64,000 nt of DNA from Dactylorhiza incarnata (Eukaryota; Streptophyta; Magnoliopsida; Asparagales; Orchidaceae): assembly GCA_033032865.1 (NCBI GenBank), contig JAWHQI010000327.1, forward strand, positions 2,307,501 to 2,371,500, given 5' to 3'. The stretch's first letter is position 1. Every line of letters begins with the position of its first letter. A program made the position numbers and the translations under genes. Under the pieces are notes generated by a model. That model was not told the origin of the DNA and did not search any database. It saw only the letters and a list, made by a program, of their open reading frames with translations. Of the stretch, positions 33,250 to 42,670 are shown one piece after another.

Positions 33250-33740
33250 GCGCGTTTTTTTTATCCCGGCACCCGTTTTTTTAGACAGGCGCGCGACTTT
33301 TTCAACAAGGCGCGTTTTTTTCGTCGGACGGAGTTTTTCGACTGGGCGCGATTTTTTCGATCGGGCGAGCTTTTTTCGCCCGGGCGTGATTTTTTCGCCC
33401 GGGCGCGTTTTTTTGCCCGGGCAAGTTTTTTTCGCCCGGGCGAGTTTTTTCGCCCGGGCGAGTTTTTTCGCCCGGTCGCGCGATTTTTTCGCCCAGGCGA
33501 GTTTTTTCGCACGGGAGCATTTTTTTCGCCCAGGCACAATTTTTTCGCCCGTGCGCGATTTTTCACCCGAACGCGTTTTTTTCGCCCGGGCGCAATTTTT
33601 TTCGCCGGCAGCGCGATTTTTTCGCCCGTCCGCGATTTTTTCACCCGGGCGCATTTTTTTCGACTGGCGCTTTTTTCCGCCCGAGCGCGATTTTTTCGCA
33701 CGGCCACGTTTTATTCGCACGAGCGCATTTTTTTTGCCCG
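33250..33740. repeat. minisatellite, T-tract orientation (unit about 17-19 bp)
   Basis: Degenerate units of the form TTTTTTCGCCCGGGCG plus 1-3 bases, roughly 28 copies. Each has a palindromic CGCCCGGGCG core and a T5-T8 tract. No stop codons in several frames, so long fake ORFs appear. Confidence 0.88.
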
Positions 33741-34440
33741 GGGAAAAACGCGCCTGGGCAAAAAAAACGCGGACGGGCGAAAAATGCGCCCTGGCGAAAA
33801 AAAACAGCCCAGGAAAAAAAAATCGCTCCCGGGCGAAAAAACCGCGTCCGGGCGAAAAAAACTCGCACGTGGGAAAAAATCGCTCCCGGCGAAAACAATC
33901 GCGCACGGGCGAAAAAATCGCGACCGGGCGAAAAAATTGCGCCTGGGCAAAAAAACGCGCTCGGGCGCAAAAATCGCGCCCGAGCGAAAATAACGCACAC
34001 GGGCGAAAAAAGCGCGCCCGGGCGAAAAAATCGAGCCCGGGCGAAAAAAAACGTGCCCGGGCGAAAAATGCGCCCGGGCAAAAAAACGCGCCCGGGTGAA
34101 AAAACTGCGTCCGGGCGAAAAAAATGCGCCCGAGCGAAAAAATTGCGTCTGAGCGAAAAAAAAATGCGTCGGGTGCGAAAAAAACGCGCCCCCACGAAAA
34201 TATCGCCCCTGGGCGAAAATATCGCGCCCGGGCAAAAAAATTGCGTAAGTGGTGAAAAATCGTGTACGGCCGGAAAAATCGCATCCGGACGGAAAAATTG
34301 TGTCCGAGCGAAAAAATTGCGTTCAGGCGAAATTTACGGGTCCTCGCAAAAAAATCACGTATGGAGCCAAAAAATAGCGTATGGGTGAAAAATCACATAT
34401 GGGCAAAAAATGCGCATTCGGGCCAAAAAAATTGATATTT
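33741..34440. repeat. minisatellite, A-tract orientation (unit about 17-19 bp)
   Basis: The reverse-complement form (CGCCCGGGCGAAAAAA), about 38 copies, joined head to head with the preceding array near 33741. The right end is more diverged (34250-34440). Confidence 0.88.
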
Positions 34441-34544
34441 TTTTGAAAAATCGGAGTTGGCGATCTCAATATCCGCCCCTGGAGATAATCATTAGATCGA
34501 TTGGTTTTTAGGTTATTGTGAATATCGTCGACTTTCTACCAGAA

Positions 34545-34718
34545 AGCTAATTCCACGCTAAAATTGTTGGCACGAACAATAATTTTTTTAGAATTTTTTT
34601 TAGAGTTGGCTATTTTTGTAGGTAAAACCAAATCTCATCTAGCTAAATTCGATGGTAATTAGCAACAATTTTTTTAGCCTTCGTGATTTTTGTTGCTAAA
34701 TGATGTTTTTCTTGTAGT
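34545..34718. mobile_element. CACTA-like (En/Spm) terminal remnant
   Basis: Ends with GATGTTTTTCTTGTAGTA, the inverse of TACTACAAGAAAAACATC; CACTA elements start CACTACAAGAAAA. TTGTTGCTAA/TTAGCAACAA subterminal repeats of both orientations lie just inside, as in CACTA ends. The opposite terminus was not found, so only one end is supported. A related TTGTAGTAATTAGCAACAAT stretch follows at 34752. Confidence 0.5.
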
Positions 34719-34775
34719 AATCAATGCCTATGAAACGAACTGACCAATTCGTTGTAGTAATTAGCAACAATTGTT

Positions 34776-36225
34776 GGTCCGTTCGTTTGGATGGAATTAA
34801 AATTGAGTATTAGAATTGAGATCAACTCCAATTCTTTTAGGAATTGAAATTGGTCTAATTTCAATTATAGTGTTCGCCCAAAAAACAGAATTCAAGAATA
34901 TTATGAAATTAATCAAATTTTTTGTTCATTTGATAAATAAAATTCATTCTTAAAAATATGCGTGCCAGAGCGAAAAACGAGCACCCGGGCGAAACGAGTG
35001 TGCCCGGGCGCATGGGCGAAAATGCATGCGGTCGGGTGAAATGCGCGCTCCCAATCGAAAATGAGCGTGCCCAGACGAAAAAATTATAGCGCCTAGGCGA
35101 AAAACACGTGTCTGTGAGAAAAACGTGCGGCCGGGTGTAAAACGCCCGCCTGTGCAAAATATGCGTGCCCAGGAGGAATACGTGCACCCAGGCAGATATG
35201 CGTTCCCGAGTGGAATAAGCGTGTCGGGGCGGAATACGCGCGCCGGGCGGAATACGTGCGCCCAGACGGAATACGCGCGCACGGGCTGAATACGTGTCCG
35301 GGCAAAATATGAGTGTTGTGGCAAAAAAATGCGCCCGGGCGAAAAAACGATCCCCCGGGCAAAAAATATGTGTCGAGGCGAAAAACAGTAAGTTAAGGCA
35401 AAAATCACGCACGGGTGAAAAAATGTGTGTACGGGTGAAAAAATGTGTGCCCTGGCGAAAAAAGGACGAACGGACGAAAAATGCATGTCTGGTGGAATAC
35501 GCGCGTCTGCGCAAAAAAGCGCGTGCCCGCGAAAAATGAGTGTTGTGATGAGAAAAATGCGCCTGAGTAAAAAAATGCACACCCGTATGAAAAACGATCG
35601 CCCGAGCAAAATACGCGAGTCAGGGTGAAAATGTGTGCGCCCTTGCGAAAAATGAGCTTTGTGGCGAAAAAAGCACGTTCGGGCGAATAAGCGCCCACAC
35701 GTATGAAAAACGCTCACCTATGCGAAAAATTCTCGACCGGGCGATTATACGCGCTCGGGGCGAAAAATGCATGTTTAAGCAAAAAACCACAAGTCAAGGC
35801 GAAAAACATGCACATGTGAAAAAATGCGCGCTCGGGCGAAGAATTGTGCGCCCTGGCCAAAAACGCGCACCCATACAAAAAAAAACATGTCCGGGTGAAA
35901 AAAGTGCGCCCTCCGAAAAAATGCACGCACTAGTGAAAATGTGCGCTTGAATGAAAAATGCTCGTATGTGCGAAAAATACACGTTCGAGCAAAAAAAACA
36001 CGACCCTGGGTGAAAAAACACGCCTCAGACGATAAACGCGTCTCGGCCTGAATTATCTAATTCTTATATAAATTATAAAGAATTAGCTTTAGGTCAAATT
36101 GAATTCCATGTAATTCATTAAAATTCCACTTCCAATGTTCAAGCGCACAAACGAACGACAAAATTGAAACTAGCTAGACCTTCCATTCCAATTCCAGGAG
36201 CTCAATTCCGTCCAAATGAATGGAT
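34776..36225. mobile_element. foldback unit B
   Basis: GGTCCGTTCGTTTGGATGGA at the left and, inverted, GATCCATTCATTTGGACGGA at the right. It encloses an A-tract minisatellite (34960-36045) of lower identity than that in unit A. No convincing target duplication; boundaries are approximate. Confidence 0.55.
34960..36045. repeat. minisatellite in unit B (A-tract orientation)
   Basis: About 55 diverged units of 18-20 bp of the form GCGAAAAA-(T/A)GCG(C/T)-CCGGGC. Here the A tract is often shorter (A4-A6) and the unit is often GCGGAATACG (35160-35310), a local variant. Confidence 0.85.
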
Positions 36226-36429
36226 CATGAGGGTATGTTCGTTTGAACTACATTGATATTTAAGAATTAGCTTTGAGAATACGAAAATCAATACTATTGT
36301 TCGACGGAATTGGCTTTTGGGTCAAAAATCATCAATATTAAAGTAAACCTACAAAACCCTTCATCGAATGTTTAGGTCATGTCGTCGGTTTTAAGATTGA
36401 GCATTCCGGAATTGCGAACTCACACATGA

Positions 36430-37470
36430 GCGCATTTTCCCAAAGACGTGCAATTTTTGCAGGGGCGGGGATTTTGTTGCCCGTGCGCGCATTTTTTTGC
36501 TCGAGCTCGCATTTTTCTCCCGGACTCGCGCTTTTCAGCCGGAAGCGAATTTCTTCGCACGGGCGCATTTTTCGCCCGGGCGCACATTTTTCGCCCGGTC
36601 GAGCATTTTTCTCCCCACCGCGCATTTTTCGCCCGAGAGAGCATTTTTCGCCTCGACGAGAATTTTCACCCGGGAGCACTATTTTTATGTCGGGCGCTCA
36701 ATTTTTGCTCGGGCACGTATTTTTTGCCCGGACGCGCATTTTACATCCTAGCGCGCATTTTTCACCCTCACGCGCATTTTCCTCCCCGGTGAAGCATTTT
36801 ACACCAGAGCGCACATTTTTCGCCCTTGCGCGCATTTCCCTCCCCGGTGAAGCATTTTACACCAGGGCGCACATTTTTCGCCCTTGCGCGCATTTTTCAC
36901 CTGGGCACATATTTTTTCCCTCGGGCGCACATTTTTTATCCCGGGCGCACATTTTCCGCTCGGGCACACATTTTCTGCTATGATGCACATTTTTCACCTG
37001 GGCATGCATTTTGCGATCGAGCGCACTATTTTTGCCATGGGTGCATATTTTATATGCCCTGGCGCGTATTTTCTGCCCATAGACGCATTTTGTCTAGGCG
37101 CGCATTTTCTGCCCTAGCGCACATTGTACGCCCGGACGTGCATTTTCCGCCCTATCGCGCATTTTAGGGCCCAAGCGCCCATTTTCCGCCCAGTCGCGCA
37201 TTTTTCGCCCAAATGCGCATTTTTGTCCCAGGTGAGCATTTTTACAGCCGTGCACACATTTTTACGATCGAGCACGCATTCTCCGCATGGACGCGCATTT
37301 TTCGAAAGGGCGTGCATTTTTTGCCCGGGTGTGCATTTTTGGCCCGGGAGCACATTTTTCTTCTAAGCGCGCATTTTTTGCCCCGACGTGCATTTTTGGC
37401 TCGGGAGCACATTTTTCGTCTAAGCGCACATTTTTTGCCCCGACGTGCATTTTTCTCTGGGCATACATTT
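36430..37470. repeat. minisatellite in unit C (T-tract orientation)
   Basis: About 60 units of 17-18 bp of the form CGCATTTTTCGCCCGGG with variable core. Continues after the first solo LTR at 37975 and after the Tekay solo LTR at 39813. ORFs of up to 185 residues across it are artefacts of the stop-free unit. Confidence 0.87.
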
Positions 37471-37474
37471 TCGC

Positions 37475-37974
37475 TGTATAAACTGTAATTTGTCGAGATG
37501 AGAAATGCCTAAAGAGGCGAGCGTGGGGAGAGCAGAGGCGAGCGTGGGGCGGGCATGGGGCGAGTAGAGGCGAGCTTGGGCGAGTACCTAGCGAGTATGG
37601 GCAAGTAGCCCTTGTAACTCGCGAGCATAGGCAGTGTACTCGCCTGGATCCCCCCTCCCGAGATTTCTCTATAAATAGACCCCCATGGGTACTAGAAATG
37701 ACATTTTTGGAAGTGGTCGAGGTCCCCCCAAGCTGGATACTCGTCAAGTCCATTCCCGCCTAGTACCTCGCAGAGCTTTTGGTTTCGGAGGGGAAGTTTC
37801 TCCCAAACTTCTGGGTATGTGGTGGGACCTCCCTGCTGGAGCACTTGGGGTGTGCTTATTGACGTTTTCTCTCTCCTATTTTAGCTATCCGAGCCGTGGA
37901 GTTTGATCGTAGGATCAGTAACCTCCGGCTGCATTGATCCGAATTTTGGAGTCGGGATTTTCCTGGCTTCAACA
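37475..37974 (+). mobile_element. solo LTR of a short LTR family, copy 2 (TSD TTCGC/TTCGT)
   Basis: TGTATAAACTGTAATTTGTC to GGCTTCAACA, 500 bp, homologous to 30555-31338. Flanks TTCGC (37470-37474) and TTCGT (37975-37979) match at four of five bases. It splits the unit C minisatellite. A conserved TATA box lies at 37670-37677. GGCGAGCGTGGG-type repeats fill the first 130 bp. No ORF worth noting. Confidence 0.78.
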
Positions 37975-38183
37975 TTCGTCATGCATGCGCTTCGCCCGGT
38001 GCGCACTTTCATCCAATGCGTATTTTCACCCGGGCGAACATTTTCCACCCGGGTGCGCAATTTTCGACCGACGGGCATGCCGCCCTGCGCGCTTTTTCCA
38101 CCGGGTGTAACATCCCCAGAACAACTAGACCCCTGAGATGCTTTTTGTCATGACAAGGTCATGACATACCTCTAAGAGACTAA

Positions 38184-38338
38184 GGCTCCGTTTGGGGGGA
38201 CTTATTTTCATCGGTCAAGCGGTTACGACCGCATGAACCCGACCTTAATTAAGGTCGGGTTCATGCGGTCGTAACCGCTTGACCGGTGAAAATAAGTCCC
38301 CCCAAACGAAGCCAAAATAAGTCCCCCCAAACGAAGCC
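38184..38338. mobile_element. Tourist-like foldback MITE (TSD TAA)
   Basis: Two 65-bp arms (38184-38248 and 38249-38313) form an almost perfect palindrome with two mismatches (terminal GGCTCCGTTTGG versus GGCTTCGTTTGG). The last 25 bp of the right arm are duplicated at 38314-38338. TAA flanks it at 38181-38183 and 38339-38341, the 3-bp duplication of PIF/Harbinger MITEs. It lies inside Tekay solo LTR 4. Confidence 0.88.
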
Positions 38339-39233
38339 TAAAATGGCCTTAAGAATCAAGGTGAATAGGTAAAAATCACATTGGTGTGCATTTAGCAAAT
38401 TTTGATGTCCTAGCCTAAGGGTGACCAAAAGACTCCAAAAAGCCAACATAACCTCACTATGATCCCTATGACCATCCAAGGAGGTAAGTAGGCCACTAGG
38501 GACCCTTGGGGTCAACCAGATTGGTCAAATTGACCAAAAGTCAACTTTGAGCTATCCTAGGTCAAACCACCATAAATAAGGGCAATTGAACTCCAAAGCC
38601 AATTTCTAAAAAGCCCCAAATTGACCTAAATGTGCTAAAAACCCAAATTGATCTCCAATTGACCTAGTGTGATCAAATTGATCACCCCTAAGCACTAGGG
38701 GAGTAAATGAGACCCAAATGAACCAAAGTGCACAGTCAATTTTGGAGAATTAGGGCAAAACCACCAAAATGGCCAAATTGCCCTAATAAGCAATTTTGTG
38801 CAATTAAACCCCATATGACCCCACCATGGCTCAATTCTTCTTAGAGTAGGTCCATAGGGTCTTAGGAAACAATGTGGGTCAGTCACCTTGAATGGGGTGA
38901 GCTAGGGTCAAGCTCAAACCCAAATTCCCCATTTTAGCCTAAATGGGTCAAGTGAGCCACAAACCCAAGCTAAGTGGGCTTAACCCAACCCCATAGCCCA
39001 AGAAGGCAGCCCACATGTTTATCACCCCCCATGTCATCTGAAATTCGAAATAAGGGGGGGGGGGGATTAATTGTCTTGTACAAGTGTGAGAAAGGGAAGT
39101 GGGGAGGAGATTCTGATTGGCAGCCATGGGCGACAATGGGGTGGCCGAGAACCTCTTAATGGCAGCTAGCCATATACACCCCTCCCTCTCTTTTCTCCCT
39201 ATCACCACCTTCAGGAACCCTCAAGCGGCCGAG

Positions 39234-39260
39234 CCCCCCCCCCCCCCCCCCCCCCCCCCC
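39234..39260. repeat. poly-C tract (27 C)
   Basis: Uninterrupted C run in solo LTR 4, between GCCGAG and TTCCTTTGG. One of seven long C/G tracts in the window. Confidence 0.9.
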
Positions 39261-40125
39261 TTCCTTTGGAGAATTCGAGCTCAGCAGCCCCAAAGAGCCA
39301 TGGATGCCGGAAACACCAACCAAATCTTCCTCCGCCGCAATGCTCGCCGCCAAACCCGAATTCAGGCAAGTTCCTTCCCCTCTCCACCTGTGTTAGCTTC
39401 CCCATTTCTTCCCTTTTCAAATTCAATGAAGAATGGTGAAATCGCCATTTCACGTTATTGTGTTCCAAGCTCGAAAATGGAAAATAGCCGCAGGCCTACT
39501 CCGGCCACCTCCGACCGTGCTCTCACCGCCATTCGATAGCTCTAGGTCCCGTGAAAGTGAGGGCTTGATAGTTTTGCCGGGGATGATCAGAGCTCGCCGG
39601 AATCGGGCTCTAAAGTAGCTCCAGGTCGGTGATATCGGGACCATCGGCTCAGGGAGGAAGATGATCTCCCTGCCGTCCGATCTGGAAGAATGAATAGCCG
39701 GCAGGATCGGCGTCTTGTGGCGGCGACCATTGGGTGTAATGGTGTCTCCGCAAGACAGTGGTTCTGGGCGGTAAGACCCGGTTTTAAAAGCAAAAAAAAA
39801 GAGGGTCTTACACCAGGCCTGCATTTTTCATCTTTGTTTGTGTTTTACGCTCGGACACATGTTTTTCCCGGACGCGTGTTTTCCCTCATGTCTTCTCTTT
39901 TCACATTGGCACATTGTTTTACTTTATTTTATTTTTGTATGATTTTTTTTAATCTTCAATTCGAACAAACAAAAGTAACTAATGTCAATTCTTGTAATAG
40001 AAAGTTATCATGCAACCAACTAACAACAATATTTGAATTAAACTCAATGTCAATTCCTGCATATATTGACATTGGATTGAAAGCTAATTCTTAAAATCAA
40101 TGTCTTTCAAACGAACGGACCCTAA

Positions 40126-40590
40126 GAATAGTTTGATCTCCACGCTCTTTGAGCCGTTGGTTGCTATTCGTTCCTGGCCTGAGCATCTGGCCCGAACTAT
40201 GCCTGGCGCGCACCAGGCCTAGTCCCGGGTAGTTGCCCAAGCTCAGCCAGCTGGTGGGAACCAGTCCCGGGCCTACTCGGCCCAAGCAACGACTTCATAT
40301 ATATGGGGACTTATTTAGGCCACCAAGGCCTAGCTCGAGCCTTAACTGGTCCTTTTACCAAACAAACCCGAGCATGCTTTCTAAGTCTGGGTCTTATGTG
40401 TACCGTATATATGTTCAATCATCATATTTTTACTATCATATGATACTATATTTTCTTTCACATTTATATTTGTATATTTATTTCACTTTATTATATTTTA
40501 TCTTTTTTATATTATTTAAGTTTTATTTTATGTTATGTTATTTTGTTATATTTTATTTTATTCATTTCATAAAATATAATTAGTTCTAGT
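40126..40590. other. unassigned spacer left of TAT element 1
   Basis: GC-richer first half (40140-40330, with CCCGGGCC-type words) and T-rich second half (40420-40580, TTATTTTAT repeats). I recognise no gene or repeat family. The last five bases CTAGT (40586-40590) are the expected target duplication of element 1, whose right partner is outside the window. Confidence 0.55.
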
Positions 40591-40839
40591 TGTTGCGGGT
40601 CGCTTAGGGCTCTTGGTAGACCGGTTTACTTGAACCACCTTAGCTCGGGAGCGAACCAAGCGCGCAAACAGTCAATTTGAGATTCGTTGATTACACTGAG
40701 ACTTTTTAGCGTGGAAAACCCGGAAAGGGTAAAAAAACCTCGTGGCCGGAGCTGTGCCGACCAAACTTCCACTATCTTCTGGGGGGTTACAATTATAGAC
40801 CTAGAAATCGAGCGCGACAGGCCGCTGCTCGTTACAATA

Positions 40840-40841
<2 letters not shown>

Positions 40842-40909
<68 letters not shown>
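40842..40909. repeat. (AG)n microsatellite in 3' LTR
   Basis: About 34 AG units; the equivalent place in the other LTR is 49054-49144 (with a few A interruptions) and only about 7 units at 27668 in element 2. It produces Ser-Leu or Arg-Glu repeat ORFs that are not genes. Confidence 0.95.
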
Positions 40910-40912
<3 letters not shown>

Positions 40913-41135
40913 ATTCCGAAGGTGACAGACCACCTCCAGAAAAATTAAGTCCTTTCTCCTTCTGAGAAAGGTGGAGAACAAAAGTGAGAACGCCCTGGAG
41001 AACAAAAGTGAGCGCGCTGCGTCGCCTTTCAGGAAGAAGGAAATCTTCGAGTCCGAAGGAGAATTCCGCGAAAGTCTGCAAGAAGCTCTCCCGGGTCTAG
41101 AAGGCAAGGTCCTTTGAAATGAATCCTAAGGCTCC

Positions 41136-41142
41136 TTTTATA
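41136..41142 (-). promoter_or_regulatory. TATA box in TAT LTR (3' copy)
   Basis: TATAAAAGGAGCC on the minus strand, conserved in the three TAT LTRs. Transcription would run toward lower coordinates, in the sense of gag-pol for the 5' copy. Confidence 0.6.
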
Positions 41143-41639
41143 GCTTTGGCCGGGGGTAGCCCAGTAATTTCGCCATTGAAAGCACCGTAACCACCTGGCG
41201 GACGAATCATATTTTCCGGTTCAGAGCACACGGATCGCCATTTTTCGTAATTGACCATCTTGCCTCTCGGGCAGTTCAGGCAGTTTTGTTGGAGGCGAAA
41301 AAGGCGACAAGCTGTTCCTGAAATGTGAGAAACTGGAAAGACGAAAAGTGAGCATGCTGGAAAGACAAAATGTGAGAAGTCAGAAAAGACAAAAAGTGAG
41401 CTGAGCGCGCTCAGAAGCGTTCTGAGCGCGCAACGAACGGAGAAGCAATCTAGGCAACTGGGAAGCGATCTGAGAGTTCGATGAACGGAGAAAATGTCCT
41501 GGTCGCTTTGTGAGGCGTTTTGAACATCTTATGAGCGCGGGAGCGCTCCAAGTGAAATCCGGGGCCAAAGGGCGAGCGAGCCTGGAGAGGGCGGAAACCC
41601 CCGAACCCCTTCACGGGAAAGGGTCTTGATCGTACCCCA

Positions 41640-42066
41640 CTAGGGGTGCGGCTAGGCCGCACCCCAAAGGGGGTGCGGCTTGGCCGCACCCCACTAGGGG
41701 TGCGGCTTGGCCGCACCCCAAGGGGGATGCGGCTTGGCCGCACCCCGCTAGGGGTGCGGCTTGGCCGCACCCCCCTAAGTGTGCGGTTTGGCCGCACCCT
41801 AAGGGGGTGCGGCTTGGCCGCACCCCACTAGGGGTGCGGTTAGGCTGGCATGCGCGCTACCGCGCGCGCTACCGTGCGGTAGCGCCGCACGGTAGCGCTT
41901 CCGCGTGGTAGCGCTTCCGGGCTTGGCCGCACCCCGCCAAGGGTGCGGCTTGGCCGCACCCCAGCAAGGGTGCGGCCTGGCCGCACCCCACTAGGGGTGC
42001 GGTTAGGCTGCGCCCCCGTGGGGGCGTCCCGCGCGCTACCGCACGCGCTATCGTGCGGTAGCGCTT
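41640..42066. repeat. tandem hairpin repeats in TAT 3' LTR
   Basis: Units such as GGGTGCGGCTTGGCCGCACC, spaced about 22-28 bp, number about ten (41642-41845 and 41925-42010). Between and after them lie GCGCTACCG/CGGTAGCGC inverted repeats (41855-41910 and 42035-42066). Each unit is self-complementary (GGTGCGGC pairing with GCCGCACC). Confidence 0.88.
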
Positions 42067-42116
42067 CCGGGCGGTTTTGCGAGGGCGGTTGGCCATGGAG
42101 AGAGTGGACTTGCCCA

Positions 42117-42136
42117 CTCCCGCATTCTCCCCCCAT
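42117..42136 (-). promoter_or_regulatory. polypurine tract of TAT element 1
   Basis: The minus strand reads GGGGGGAGAATGCGGGAG directly before the LTR start TGGGCAAG. It is the only purine-rich run at this border and would prime plus-strand synthesis. Confidence 0.75.
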
Positions 42137-42670
42137 CATGGCAGTGGCCTTGGGGAGTAACTACCTCCTCTTACGCATATAAATGAGCAGGAGCCTTGTA
42201 TGAATACGCATCATAAGCCCCCCAAACCTTCGGAGTCCGAATTTCGCCGCGGAGGAGTTCGGAGGTTTTGATTTTTCTGTGGCAGCTTTGATCATTGCTC
42301 TCTTCGTGGTGCCTTGGGTAGGAATCGCTGTCGAGGGATGAGTGTGTGGTTGCTTTTGCTTTCTTGTTCTATTTAGGCGTTTCTCGCTCTGTGCTGCGTG
42401 GCAATAACACTCTCGTGGCCCTGCTGCCCCTGTTGTTGTCGGAGTGTCGATTGAGGAAAGGTGCTTCAAGATGGTCGGCGAAGGATGTTCGTACTTTGGG
42501 ATTGTTGCTGGCTTGTTGTTTAGCATTGATGTCCGAACTGCTTGATAGCCTTTTATGAGATAACGGAGGAGTCTGCGCAGGTTCGAGCATGCGAGTTTTT
42601 CATAATAATAACAAGAAATTAGTTTGCGCGAGTCTGAGCTTGCGGCTTTTACATAATATAGGCTTGGTCG
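42137..42670 (-). other. TAT element 1 3' noncoding region
   Basis: About 530 bp between the PPT and the 142-bp array. It ends with GCGCGAGTCTGAGCTTGC, the repeat also present at 80-110. A frame of 176 codons crosses it (42161-42691 minus), but I recognise no domain and element 2 has lost this part, so coding is unsupported. Confidence 0.6.

Larger units (their letters stand above)
33005..34745. mobile_element. foldback unit A
   Basis: Left terminus GGGTCCGTTCGTTTCACGG and, inverted, GGTCAGTTCGTTTCATAGG at 34727-34745. The interior is a T-tract minisatellite (33250-33740) followed by its reverse-complement A-tract form (33741-34440), which could fold on itself. A CACTA-like remnant occupies about 34545-34718. 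Confidence 0.55.
38106..39812 (+). mobile_element. Tekay-type solo LTR 4, short form (TSD CCGGG/CCAGG)
   Basis: TGTAACATCC at the left and GGTCTTACA at the right, the opposite orientation to the other copies. Flanks CCGGG (38101-38105) and CCAGG (39813-39817) match at four of five bases. Length 1707 bp including a 158-bp MITE. Compared with the 6.4-7.0-kb copies it lacks the 45-bp and ~200-bp arrays and most of the middle, so it represents either the short ancestral form or an internal deletion. Contains an 11-G run (39055) and a 27-C run (39234-39260). Confidence 0.85.
33005..40122. mobile_element. 7.1-kb foldback complex with Harbinger-like TIRs and GC minisatellites (TSD TAA)
   Basis: The left end GGGTCCGTTCGTTT at 33005 and right end AAACGAACGGACCC at 40109-40122 are perfect inverted termini, followed by TAA on each side (33002-33004 and 40123-40125). 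Inverted similarity continues inward for at least about 180 bp (CTTTCAATCCAAT, CATAAGAATTGA and similar words pair). TAA duplication and this TIR type suggest PIF/Harbinger, but no transposase is present. Inside are two more pairs of similar termini (34719-34745 with 33005; 34776 with 36210-36225; 36231 with 40122), so it is either three tandem elements or one element with related insertions. Later insertions are a solo LTR (37475-37974), a Tekay solo LTR (38106-39812) and a MITE. Confidence 0.7.
36231..40122. mobile_element. foldback unit C with nested solo LTRs
   Basis: GGGTATGTTCGTTTGAACTA at 36231 pairs with GGGTCCGTTCGTTTGAAAGA (inverted, ending 40122), followed on both sides by a shared CATTGAT...TTAAGAATTAGCTTT. 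The interior is a T-tract minisatellite at 36430-37470, 37975-38100 and 39813-39900, split by two solo LTR insertions. Removing those leaves about 1.7 kb, comparable to units A and B. Confidence 0.6.
40591..42116 (-). repeat. 3' LTR of TAT element 1
   Basis: On the minus strand starts TGGGCAAGTCCACTC and ends GACCCGCAACA. It contains hairpin repeats (41640-42066), a TATAAAA box (41136-41142) and an AG microsatellite (40842-40909). The first 700 bp align with 48803-49515. Length 1526 bp, with the start placed directly after the purine-rich PPT. Confidence 0.88.

Noticed and set aside
33238..37753. Long open frames (up to 348 codons) rich in Phe-Phe-Ala-Arg or Lys-Lys-Arg repeats on both strands
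   Set aside because: They are translations of the 17-19-bp minisatellite, which lacks stops in several frames; frames on both strands overlap and no domain or start context is present.
40687..41107. Ser-Leu and Arg-Glu repeat frames at the LTRs (also 48899-49339)
   Set aside because: Translation of (AG)n microsatellites.
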